This document shows, piece after piece, positions 10,026 through 19,906 of a stretch of DNA of 64,000 nt. A program made the position numbers and the translations under genes. Positions within the stretch are counted from its first letter, which is position 1, and each line of letters starts with the position of its first letter. Origin of the DNA: Chlorops oryzae (Eukaryota; Arthropoda; Insecta; Diptera; Chloropidae); the NCBI GenBank assembly GCA_020466095.1, contig CM035807.1, forward strand, positions 11,920,007-11,984,006, read 5' to 3'. The notes under the pieces are model-generated. The model worked only from the letters and a program-made list of their open reading frames with translations. It did not search any database and was not told the origin of the DNA.

Positions 10026-13000
10026 TTACGAAATTAAATTAACATCTTTCATTTTAATGCTCTCCTCGACCATATCGTTTAGATCAGTTAGCTTTGTAAC
10101 ATCTGTTGGCATAAATTCGAATTTGGCCAGTTCCGCTGTCCAAGTGGTCACGTCCACGCGCAATTGGACACGTATTTTATCATCGTCAGACATGGCGCCC
10201 GTTCCTGTGCTGCTCACCGATGACGACGACGACATTGCGCTATTGCTACTTTTTAGATTGCGTAAACGACGCAAAGACTCTTCAGTTTTCTGCACAGATG
10301 TTAGTACGTCAGCAACTGCGTTATAGTAGCTAAAAAAAAAAAAAAGCGAAAAAGATAAAACGGGTAACGTTTTGCAACATAAATAATTCTCTTTGTATAC
10401 TTACTCAACAGTAATGCGCGAACACACTTCATTCAATATATTTTTCACAATTTTGTCTCCCAAATTTATTCGCTTCTCTTCAGAAAAGCTCTTCAATGGG
10501 CGTAACATTTGCTCCAAATAAGATGAACAACGTGTAGGGACCTCACGATTCGTTTTTCGATACAAACGTGGTAAATCATTTACTTGACGGAGATTTTCAG
10601 TGCAACTCTCAGAAATAATTAATTCAATTAACGTACATTGGATTGTGTTCAAGTGTGCGAACATCATTTCACTCAATTCCTGAAATGAGTTGGTCAAAGT
10701 TTGGGCAATTAGCGACGAATGTTGGTGGCTTTTTGGTAGTGAACTTTCAATCACTGTTTTTAATGTTGTAAAATTATGCAAAAATTTTTGTAAATCCTGA
10801 TGCAGTGCGACAAGAAGTTGAGTTTTACTCAATCCAGTTGGTATGTTTGATGCATTGGGAATTTTAAAGAATTTATGTACATCATTAACCCAACGCGAGA
10901 GACGAGTTATGATTTGAACATTTAATTTATAGAATTTCGGAAAAATTTCTGTCAGATAAACACCTTCGGACCAACATCGTTCAATCGCTCTGTTGGCGCT
11001 ATTGAATGCATTAAAATTGTATGGTCTTTTGTCATTGTGGGCTTTTTGAATAGGATCGGTTGATAGCTCCAATGGCTCCAAAGAGGCTTCAAACTCTCCG
11101 GCGATTTCCTACAAAAAAAAAGCAGTTCATCAATGCGCTCAAAAGCAGACCTGTTAAATCCCGATTAAGATTAATAATCATGAATTATTGTTCTTTTTTT
11201 AATCCATAATCATTATTAATTTAACTTCTTGAAATTTTTGATTATTAATGATTGCGATTACCAAATAATCGTGAAATAATCAGGACTATTTCAGATTAAT
11301 GAAAAAAATCAGAAAAAATCAAAAAATAATCAAAAAACTAATCCCGATTAATTTTAGATTATTTTTGAATATTTTTGATTTTTTTTGATTATTTTTGATT
11401 TTTCCTGATTATTTTTGGGTTTTTTGATTTTTTTTGATTATTTTTGATTTGTTCTGATTTTTTTATTAATTTTAATTATTATCAATTTGTATTTGAATAA
11501 CATCGTTTTTCCAAAGTTTTCCTATAGTCCGTGGGACCGGCAACGGACAAGTGATTTCACCGGCCACCTGTGGTTAGGACCACCCCTCGTCAAACCACCG
11601 GCAATACTTTCGAGAGGCGAATTTTACATTGCGATGTCATAGGCAAGGACATATGGGCCCCTCGCTGTACTACATTTAATTATATTCAATTACAAATTGA
11701 AAATAATTAAAATTAATAAAAAAATCAGAACAAATCAAAAATAATCAAAAAAAAAATCAAAAAACCCAAAAATAATCAGGAAAAATCAAAAAAATCAAAA
11801 AAAAAATCAAAAATAATCTAAAATTAATCGATATTTTGATTATTTTTGATTATTTTTCATTAATCTAAAAATCATGATTATTTCATGATTATTTGGTAAT
11901 CGCAATCATTGATTAATATAGGTCATACAAAAATAATCATTAAATAATCACTATTTCACTCATAAGAAAAAAATAATCTGATTAATTAATCATTAATTAA
12001 ATAATCATTATTTAACAGGTCTGCTCAAAAGTAGTCTTAAAATTACGAAAAGTTGTATATATAAATTCTAGATGATCATGAAAATTAACCTTTTGATTTA
12101 TATTCCTTTAAAGTGTATGATATTAACTCTCACCTGAAAGCAAATTTGAAAGTAAACAGGTAAATTCCATCGAGCTTGAAAACTTTTTAATTGTTTGTGT
12201 TGCCGAAACTGCTTTATATCCTTTTCATTAGCCACTAACTCTTCGATTTTTGTTAGAAACTCTCTGGTACATTTGTATTTAATATAAAAAACATCTGAAT
12301 TGCCTGGCGCAAATATTGACGACATATGAGTTTCCAGGCGTATTTCAACATCAGCCCAAAAACTGTTAATAAGAAAATTAAATCCCGAAAACTTATCCGT
12401 ATATTGTGTGAGACGCAGCAAGTCGGTCATATGAAGTGAAATGAAATTTAAGATTTTACTATAAATCCCAGCTAACCCTTGGGGTGAATTTTGCAGACTA
12501 TATTCTGAAATAGTTGCACTCATATATGGAGCAACTATGTCCTCTCGGAATGCTTCTTCCGCTAAATTGAATGCATCCAATGTCGTATAAATACGTAAGC
12601 AACGTTCAAGTTGATCAGTACCGTTTGTCGAAGTTTCCTTCAGACTTGTATTAAAAAGTTGACGTAGTTTTTCATGGACGCTTTGCTCTAATTTGCGAAT
12701 GTTTCGGATGTGATCTTCCTTCAAATATGAATTACAAAACTTTTCATTAAATTTTAATTCTATTAGCTCGAGCGCAGCTCTTTCCAGGTCAACAGAACGG
12801 AGCTTTTCACTCAATTGATTTGCTAGCAGATCTTCGAGTTTCCTCATTGCACCATAGACCTTTTTAAGACTTTGCATGTTCCGCCTTAAATCTCGTAATT
12901 CTCGTTTTCTTTCCAATTGACTGCGTATTGCATTCTCGTTATCCCTTATTAAGGTATCAATGCCCTCGATTTCCGAACGAAAATTACCGAGTGGTTTTTG

Positions 13001-14317
13001 TATGGTCTCGATAGACTGATCAAGCCCGACAAGATTGGCCGAAAGATTAACGAAGTCAGCATAATCTTCATTGATGAGATCGATCATGGAAGCACGTAAG
13101 CCTTTCAGATAGAGCCCCAAATTGTCACGGAGCTGTTCCAAGCTTGGAGCATGACGATTTTTATGCAGGAACTCGTCCACTGAAAAGTTTACCTTCGGAG
13201 AGACGACGATTTAGATTTTCAGATTTTTATTTATTTATTTATTATTAAAGTTAGGAGAGTTTACAAAACTATATATGTCAATGTGTAAGAATTACTTACT
13301 ATATTTACAATGTGACTTACATAATTGATTAATTTATTAGATAAATTATTTGGATATATGTATGTGAACGTTTTTATAGATGATGTAGATCCCGCGAGGG
13401 GAATCTGTGTGATTTACGGGCTTAGCAACCCCGCGGACCCTAGCTAACTGAGGGCCAAAACAGACCGACTGAGTATGGGGTCATAATTTGGTAGCGTCGT
13501 CATAGTGCGGTGTGACAGGTACTAGCATATGACCTATACCAAGCATGGCGTGTTGCAGCTATTGTGGAGATAGCTGTATTCACGCCATTAACTTAACATA
13601 ACATGTTACCACGGGATCCGGTACGCCCGGGATTCGTTTTAGCATCCCGCCGGATATGGGTTTGGCCCTACGGGGAGATTCGTGGTGGCTGTGGTAATTT
13701 ATGAGGTGAGGATAGCACCGTATCTTCACCCAGGGTAGCCTTTTCGGACCTACTCACTGATGAGGCAAAAATGGGTACCTGGGGGAGGAGGCAGACTTCC
13801 CCTGGGGAAAAAACCAAAAACGTCCGGTGAAGCACCGAAGTGTATGGACCTGACGTTAAACTACATTATGATTAATTAATAGATGATGTAGTATTTTGGT
13901 TAATTTAAGGTATTGGAAAAGGTTTTTTTTTTTGTTTTCTATATTGGGGTTGGTGTGGGGCAGTCCATAGGGTCTGTGTTGTGGAATATGTTTGACTTCT
14001 GGTGGGTTTTATGTTTGAGTGTCCAGGTATCCAAAGAAGTCTTATTTTTGGTGCTAATTAAGTGAGAAGTGATCTTATTGTTTTGGGGTATATATTCTTG
14101 TTATTTGTGTTTGTAATGGAGTCTATTGCTGATAAGGAGTCAGAGCATATGAGATTTTCAGATTTATTTCAAAAAAAAGGAACAACTTCGTAAACAAAAT
14201 CGAAAACACAACAAACTTTAACATTCTTACCTTCATGAATTCATTTTTGTCAAAGCACAATTCGTCGCTTCCGGCGTGTGGACCTCCACCTACCACTTTC
14301 CTTGAAGTATCGTGCAT
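10026..14317 (-). CDS. Cog2: Conserved oligomeric Golgi complex subunit 2
   Basis: COG2 is a lobe-A subunit of the COG tether, which directs retrograde vesicle traffic in the Golgi. Exons on the minus strand: 14317-14231, 13192-12134, 11108-10405, 10329-10026; the join is in frame and gives 717 residues, the normal family length. Exon 1 gives the COG2 N-terminal block LCFDKNEFMK, followed in exon 2 by VNFSVDEFLHKNR and then LRDNLGLYLKGLR and YADFVNLSANLVGLDQSI. Residues ~60-150 are coiled coil, as in COG subunits. The C-terminal exon continues TVDYYNAVADVLTSVQKTEESLRRLR. Exon 2 has no ATG of its own (its codon at 13180 is GTG), which confirms exon 1. Intron 1 carries a ~0.93-kb retroposon-like insertion and intron 2 an 878-bp hAT MITE, so mobile elements make up most of the intron length. 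No frameshifts or stops were seen. Confidence 0.96.
11146..12023 (-). mobile_element. hAT-type MITE, CAGACCTGTTAAAT family, copy 1
   Basis: 878 bp within COG2 intron 2. Terminal repeats are CAGACCTGTTAAAT / ATTTAACAGGTCTG, and an exact 8-bp direct repeat CTCAAAAG flanks it (11138-11145 and 12024-12031), the hallmark of hAT transposition. Both arms are built of AATAATCAAAA-type units and are complementary over hundreds of bases. The centre holds a GC-rich island with CCGTGGGACCGGCAACGGAC. It is non-autonomous. Copy 2 (17146-17946) is the same sequence in the opposite orientation. Confidence 0.9.
13227..14151 (-). mobile_element. Retroposon-like insertion with 14-bp target duplication
   Basis: In COG2 intron 1. 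The direct repeat AGATTTTCAGATTT occurs at 13213-13226 and 14152-14165, bracketing ~925 bp. Just inside the left boundary lies a TTTATTTATTTATT run, i.e. an (AATA)n tail if read on the minus strand, matching the tail of the CR1-like element at 53.9 kb. A long target duplication plus a simple tail means target-primed reverse transcription. The interior (13380-13860) is unusually GC-rich with no long open frame. I do not recognise the family. Confidence 0.65.
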
Positions 14318-15262
14318 TATTTCGCTTAATTTTCGTTTATTTCAAAAAATTGAGTATATTTCAAAAAATGTCACAATTTTGTTGCCACATAAGCAAAAGC
14401 GGCACATAAACATTCAGTCTGAGTGATCAGTCAGCTGTGCACGCGTTGATGTACTCTTGCCCACTCATTTTACATCATTTTAGCTCAGTCAGGCATCGCT
14501 TCTGTGCTTGTTCTTCTTCTTTTTCGTACAACCGCCACCCTCCCTTCAATTCCCACTCATATTCTTTCGATTCCACCCAGGATTTAAATGACTTTGCTAC
14601 AAACGATACGTCAAGCGTGAATGTGACTGCAGCGGCATGGCAAAATATCAAACTCATTTCGATTGATTGATCCATCAATCGAAAATCGTGTAGGTGCCCC
14701 GCACATACGCCCATCAGACAAACACCTCCTGCAGGACAAAGCCATCAGTGACTGCATTTGGACCCAAGGAGTCATACGTGACAATGTCATCGTAGAAGGG
14801 AGCTGCTCTTGTGCTTGAATCTCATTGGCTGCTCAAATTAAAATAAGGTATTTGCTTGAGTTGAGCTTTAGGATGACGTGGCATTGAGCCTTAGGATGTG
14901 AGGCGTGCGCGCTTCACAACCCGAAGCTCGCGAGTTCAATTCCTCCATGAATTTTCGGAATTTTCGATATATATGCTCTCAAATGCTTTTGTCGCCATCA
15001 CACGCCCCAATCCGACAAAGTCAGCCTCACTGTCAGCTTGTGTCAAATGTCACACAAAGTGTCCTACGAAAGGTCATGCATGCATGACTGATTCAGTCAG
15101 ACCGAATATTTAAGCGCCGCTGTAGATTAGCTGTTAAACTATCAATAGTGTGTAAAAACTATCGATATTGACATCGATAGTTTCCCAGCTCCACTAAAGA
15201 ATCAGCAGAGCAAATTCAAGCAGGAAGTTCACACTCAACGACGCTTCAACTGGAATAACAAA
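14318..15262. promoter_or_regulatory. Divergent COG2/Trax intergenic region
   Basis: Contains both promoters. Close to Trax, a TATCGATA octamer at 15160-15167 matches the DREF-binding DRE core, and an inverted CATCGATAG follows at 15172-15180, about 90 bp before the Trax ATG. A tRNA-like B-box segment sits at 14897-14950. The short open frames (14437-14714, 14898-15113) show no homology that I recognise. Confidence 0.5.
14897..14950 (+). repeat. tRNA-like (Pol III box) fragment
   Basis: GTGAGGCGTGCGCGCTT followed by GCGAGTTCAATTCCTCC resembles the anticodon-arm to T-arm half of a tRNA, with a B-box-like GAGTTCAATTCC. There is no full cloverleaf, so a decayed SINE head is more likely than a functional tRNA gene. 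Confidence 0.4.
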
Positions 15263-16267
15263 ATGAATAACAAACATCGTGGCCGAAATAATTACACAAA
15301 ACACGGAAAATCTAAAGAACAACATGATGTAGATCAAGGGGACGACAATCCAATTCTTAATGCATTTCGTCAATATTCCAACGAGCTCGATGAAAAGCAT
15401 GACCGTTATGAACGTATTGTGAAGCATAGTCGGGATATAACGATCGAATCAAAGCGAATTATATTCTTACTTCATAATATAGACGGAAGGAAAAATAATA
15501 AGGCCAAAGTACTTGAGGAAGCGGAACAGAGACTTAACAAAGTTATTTCAGTTAATTTTAAAACAGTTGCTAAAGAGCTTCAATTCCAAGACGTCTATCA
15601 ATACCGTAATGCTATTTCTCCAGGATTGCAAGAATTTATCGAAGCCTATTCTTTTATGGAGTTTTTCCGTTGCGCTGGTGAAAGTGAAGATGACGAGTCT
15701 ACAGGATGCACGCTATCCGATTGGAATGCATTACAATCTAAAATGCAGTATTCAGAAGAAAAAATGAATGCTGAAACTGCTGAAAATACGGATTTAAGTG
15801 AATTAGAAGACCAGGACAAAGGTGAGTCTATTACATGGTGCAGCAAATTCTGTAAAGCTTATTCCTTTCTAGGTACGAAATATGAATTCTTTGTGGACCC
15901 AACTGAATACATTCTGGGCTTATCTGACTTGACAGGAGAAATAATGCGGCGTTGCATAAATTCATTGGGAAGTGGTGAAACGGACGCTTGCCTAGAGACT
16001 TGTAAAGCATTGCAATTATTTTATACGGGGTAATTGATAGACATATCTCTTAAAGATCAAATTACATTGAACCGATTTTGCAGGTACATCAGTCTTAGCT
16101 TGCATCGCAGTCGTGAGATTTCCCGCAAAATTTTTACGATGAGACAAAGCGTTTTAAAAGCCGAAAATGTTTGTTATAATGTTAAAGTTCGTGGTGGTGA
16201 AGCCGCCAAATGGGGAGCAGTCTTTGATAATAAGCCAGCCGATGATATCGATGAGGGATACTATTAA
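15263..16267 (+). CDS. Trax: Translin-associated factor X
   Basis: Trax pairs with translin to form C3PO, an endoribonuclease that removes passenger strands during RISC loading; Trax carries the catalytic acids. Exons 15263-15821, 15873-16029, 16084-16267 give 299 residues (fly and human ~290-300). Helical-bundle blocks are clear: NAFRQYSNELDEKHDRYERI, QEFIEAYSFMEFF with the first active-site Glu, and DPTEYILGLSDLTGEIMRR with the Asp and Glu of the second acidic pair. The C-terminus is NVKVRGGEAAKWG and the usual short acidic end. The N-terminus is basic and nuclear-signal-like. Intron 1 is only 51 bp, open and divisible by three, so its retention would add 17 residues. AATAAA is at 16296-16301. 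A DRE-like motif lies upstream. Confidence 0.96.
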
Positions 16268-16832
16268 ACGTTTTATATTGAAAGCCGAATACTTGAATAA
16301 AATTGTTTCACTTTAAATGGCTTCTGCAAATTCGCACAATTGAAGAGTGATCTTCGGCTACAACAAAAAATTGTCTTTTTAATACCAATGGTGCAAGCAA
16401 GAGCATTTCCAATTAACAGCCGCCTTATGTCTGGAAAGTCTGGAGAACGTTAAAAGGTGATAATTAGGACAACCAGAAATATAATTTAAAATATGATTTT
16501 CTCGTCTTCATCCTACCTTCCCAGCAAACAATCGGGGGTATTATGGAAACCGACAATTGTCAAAATCAGATTCGAAATCAATACATTTTTCGTCGTAAAA
16601 ATTGTTCCTAGCGTGCCGACCCCTGATTTAAAGGCTTGTTCAGACGTTAATTACGTTCGTTAATTACGAAAGCGAAACTACTCGTTCATTCGTGTTTCGT
16701 TTTCTTCTTTTTCAAACTGTTTTGAAATTGGCAAGAGCCTACTTTGAAAATGGAAAAGAAATGTGAGTAAATGTCTGAATATGAATGCATTTAGATAGGA
16801 TCAAGTATTAATTGGATCGGATGTATCATAAT

Positions 16833-17032
16833 CAGCTCGACTCTGAATATTCCCGGGGAATTTACTTTTCTTGAGACTAAAATTCGCCTTTTTTAATTAA
16901 ATAGGGAAAGGAAAACTATGGGTATGGGCCAAATACCCTTTCCCCATCAAATTTATTCCCCCAAATATTTGAAGAAGAAGGAATTTATTCTCGAGAAAAG
17001 TAAATTCCCCGGGAATATTCAGAATCGTGCTG
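16833..17032. mobile_element. MITE, CAGCCCG/CTCGAGA family, copy 2
   Basis: About 200 bp. The left end CAGCTCGACTCTGAATATTC and the right end GAATATTCAGAATCGTGCTG are inverted repeats, each followed inward by CCCGGGGAATTTACTTTTCT. AAT flanks both sides. The middle carries a second short palindrome, AAAGGGTATTTGG paired with an imperfect CCATAGTTTTCC. Confidence 0.72.
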
Positions 17033-17145
17033 AATATTTCTTTTGCTCTTTACATCTTTTCCCGATAACAATCGATAAAATTAGGGATGATAGCAATTTT
17101 TACTTTTTTCGCTATTTGTTTCGATCTGAAACACGTAGTTTCGAA

Positions 17146-17946
17146 CATACCTGTTAAATAATGATTATTTAATTAATGATTAATTAATCAGATTATTTTT
17201 TTCTTATGAGTAAAATAGTGATTATTTAATGATTATTTTTGTATGACCTATATTAATCAATGATTGCGATTACCAAATAATCATGAAATAATCAGGATTA
17301 TTTCAGATTAATGAAAAAAATCAGAAAAAAATCAAAAAATAATCAAAAAAATAATCCCGATTATTTTTAGATTATTTTGAATATTTTTGATTTTTTTTGA
17401 TTATTTTTGATTTTTCATGATTATTTTTGGGTTTTTTTGATTTTTTTTTGATTATTTTTGATTTGTTCTGATTTTTTTATAATTAATTTTAATTATTTTC
17501 AATTTGTAATTGAATAACATCATTTTTCCAAAGTTTCCCTATAGTCCGTGGGACCGGCACCGGACAAGTGAATTCACCGGCCACCTGTGGTTAGGACCAA
17601 TTACAAATTGAAAATAATTAAAATTAATAAAAAAAAAATCAGAACAAATCAAAAATAGTCAAAAAAAAATCAAAAAACCCAAAAATAATCAGGAAAAATC
17701 AAAAATAATCAAAAAAACTCAAAATATTCAAAATACTAAAATTAATCGGGATTATTTTTTTGATTATTTTTGATTTTTTCTGATTTTTTTCATTAATCTG
17801 AAATAGTCCTGATTATTTCACGATTATTTGGTAATCGCAATCATTAATAATCAAAAATTTCAAGAAGTTAAATTAATAATGATTATGGATTAAAAAAAGA
17901 ACAATAATTCATGATTATTAATCTTAATCGGGATTTAACAGGTCTG
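17146..17946 (+). mobile_element. hAT-type MITE, CAGACCTGTTAAAT family, copy 2
   Basis: 801 bp, ends CATACCTGTTAAAT and ATTTAACAGGTCTG. An exact 8-bp duplication GTTTCGAA flanks it at 17138-17145 and 17947-17954. It aligns to the reverse complement of the COG2-intron copy along its length, including the central CCGTGGGACCGGCACCGGAC island, with a deletion next to the island. Confidence 0.9.
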
Positions 17947-18623
17947 GTTTCGAAGTGTGTCGGATGTCCAAATTTGTATTTCGAATCAAGTTTTTCGCCG
18001 GAACACGTTCCGTCTGAAAAACGCATAACAGACAAATAATTTCTGTGAAATTTTCAATGTTTTCACATCGTTAGATATGTATCACAAAGTTGTTTTGAAT
18101 CATCGAGGGCTCGAGTGCTGCGTAATAGCTTCTCCGACGGAATTTCAAATATTTCGATGCACAACATATAAAAGCCCACCCTGGCAATATTGCTATCTTT
18201 TTCCAAAGCAATTTGACATATTGCTAGCAATAACTATTGCACGCCGCGGCGCAGTGTAAACGGCGAATTTGAAAGGATAGACCAAGACTATCTAAAATAA
18301 GTATCGATAGTATTTTCTCATGCCTAAAACCGGCATATTTGGGAGCTTAGGTCACGCAGTTTTGGAAACGCAATTTTCAGAAAACCTCAATCAATTCACA
18401 CATCCAATCGAAGGAGGCAGTACCATCTGCTAGATTCAATCTTGGAACATCATTGGCGTACAAAATTTCGTGTTGCCAATTACAACAGTGGTTAGAAGGA
18501 GCAAAGGTCAAAAGATTAATCACACAATCGATATACATATATAAATAGAAAACGACCGAAAAGAAAAAAAAACACTAAAGTTTCTTGATAACGTGAATGC
18601 TGAAGAAAGTCATTTCAACGATT

Positions 18624-19906
18624 ATGGCAGATAAACTAGATGTGATAATTTTTGGGGCTTCTGGATTTACAGGAAAGTACACCGTTTTCGAAGCTGTTTC
18701 GGTTTTAGAGAACCTAAAATGGGGTGTAGCAGGAAGGAACAGAAGTAAACTGGAAGATGTGCTCAAGGACATGGGAAAAAGGCGAATAAAAACTTAATGG
18801 AGACACCCATAATCATAGCAGACGTTGAAGATGAGTCATCATTGCTTGAAATGGCACGGCGATGTCGAGTGTTGGTGAATTGTTGTGGTCCTTATCGGTT
18901 CTTTGGTGAACCAGTTGTTAAAGCTTGTATCGAAGCTGGAACACACCATGTTGACGTCAGTGGTGAACCACAGTATATGGAATCCATGCAATTGAAATAT
19001 CATGAAAAGGCGCAACAACAAAATGTTTATGTTATTTCAGCTTGCGGCTTCGATTCCATTCCAGCCGAAATGGGCATTGTTTTCATTGAGAAAAATTTCG
19101 ATGGTGTTGTCAATTCGGTGGAATCGTATTTGGAAAGCTATAGCAAAGGTGGAAGAACTGGCGGTGCCGGCATCCACTACGGAACATGGGAGAGCGCAGT
19201 ATACGGATTGGCACATTCCAATGAATTGCGAGAAATTCGTTCAAAACTCTTCGAGCAACGATTGCCAAAGTTCCAGCCAGAGTTAAAGCCGCGCCCGCTT
19301 ATATTTAGATCGGATGTAGTAAATGGGGTTTGTCTGCCCTTCTTGGGCTCTGACCGTTCTGTTGTCATGCGTTCGCAACGCCTTCTTTACGAAAACGAAA
19401 AGAAGCGGCCAGTTCAAATGCATGCATACATTGCGTTTAAATCATGGTTTGCAGCAATATCTGTCACTTTGTTCGGTGTGATCTTTGGAATTTTAACGAA
19501 ATCCGCATTTGGCCGTCGTTTATTGTTGAAATATCCGAAATTATTTACATTTGGCTTTATATCGCACGAGGGTCCAACTGAGGCGTCAATGGAACGTGTT
19601 CGTTTCATAATGACGATGAAAGCAGTTGGCTGGCCGAGCTCTGAACGATTAGCTGAGCCCAGCGATCAATTCAAAGATCCGCCAACAAAGACTCTAATGA
19701 TCAAAGTTACTGGACCAAATCCCGGCTACGGTTCAACTTGTGTGGCCTTGCTCTCCTGCGCAAAGACCATACTAAAGGAGAGCGAGAAAATGCCCAATAA
19801 CGGTGGAGTATATCCGCCAGGTGCTGCTTTTAGAAAGACCAGTTTAATAAGCGAGCTAGAAAAGCACGAGCATGGCATGAAATTCGAAATCATGGCTAAT
19901 AAATAA
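18624..19906 (+). CDS. Sccpdh: Saccharopine-dehydrogenase-like oxidoreductase, frameshifted
   Basis: SCCPDH-type NAD(P)-fold protein; human SCCPDH associates with lipid droplets and its reaction is uncertain. Residues ~5-60 have the Rossmann start DVIIFGASGFTGKYT and WGVAGRNRSKLEDVL. The main part has VNCCGPYRFFGEPVVKAC, THHVDVSGEPQYME and a hydrophobic segment AAISVTLFGVIFGILT near 19450-19500. The total, ~427 residues in one exon, equals the family length. The frame breaks at 18776-18780: a run of five A's leads to a stop at 18796-18798, and the conserved ETPIIIADV continues one frame over. A sixth A would restore the family alignment, so this is either an assembly or read error, a polymorphism, or a recent disabling mutation. 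The start at 18624 (MADKLDVIIF) matches the family better than ATG 18597. AATAAA at 20047-20052, or overlapping the stop. Confidence 0.9.

Larger units (their letters stand above)
16268..18623. other. Intergenic Trax-SCCPDH, MITE-rich
   Basis: After the Trax poly(A) signal the region holds two MITEs (16833-17032 and 17146-17946). A clean TATCGATA octamer at 18302-18309, ~320 bp before the next ATG, is a plausible DRE promoter motif for the SCCPDH gene. The open frame at 16918-17157 is a translation of MITE sequence. No further gene is seen. Confidence 0.55.

Noticed and set aside
12098..13180. COG2 starting at 13180
   Set aside because: The codon is GTG; the family N-terminus continues upstream and is supplied by exon 14231-14317.
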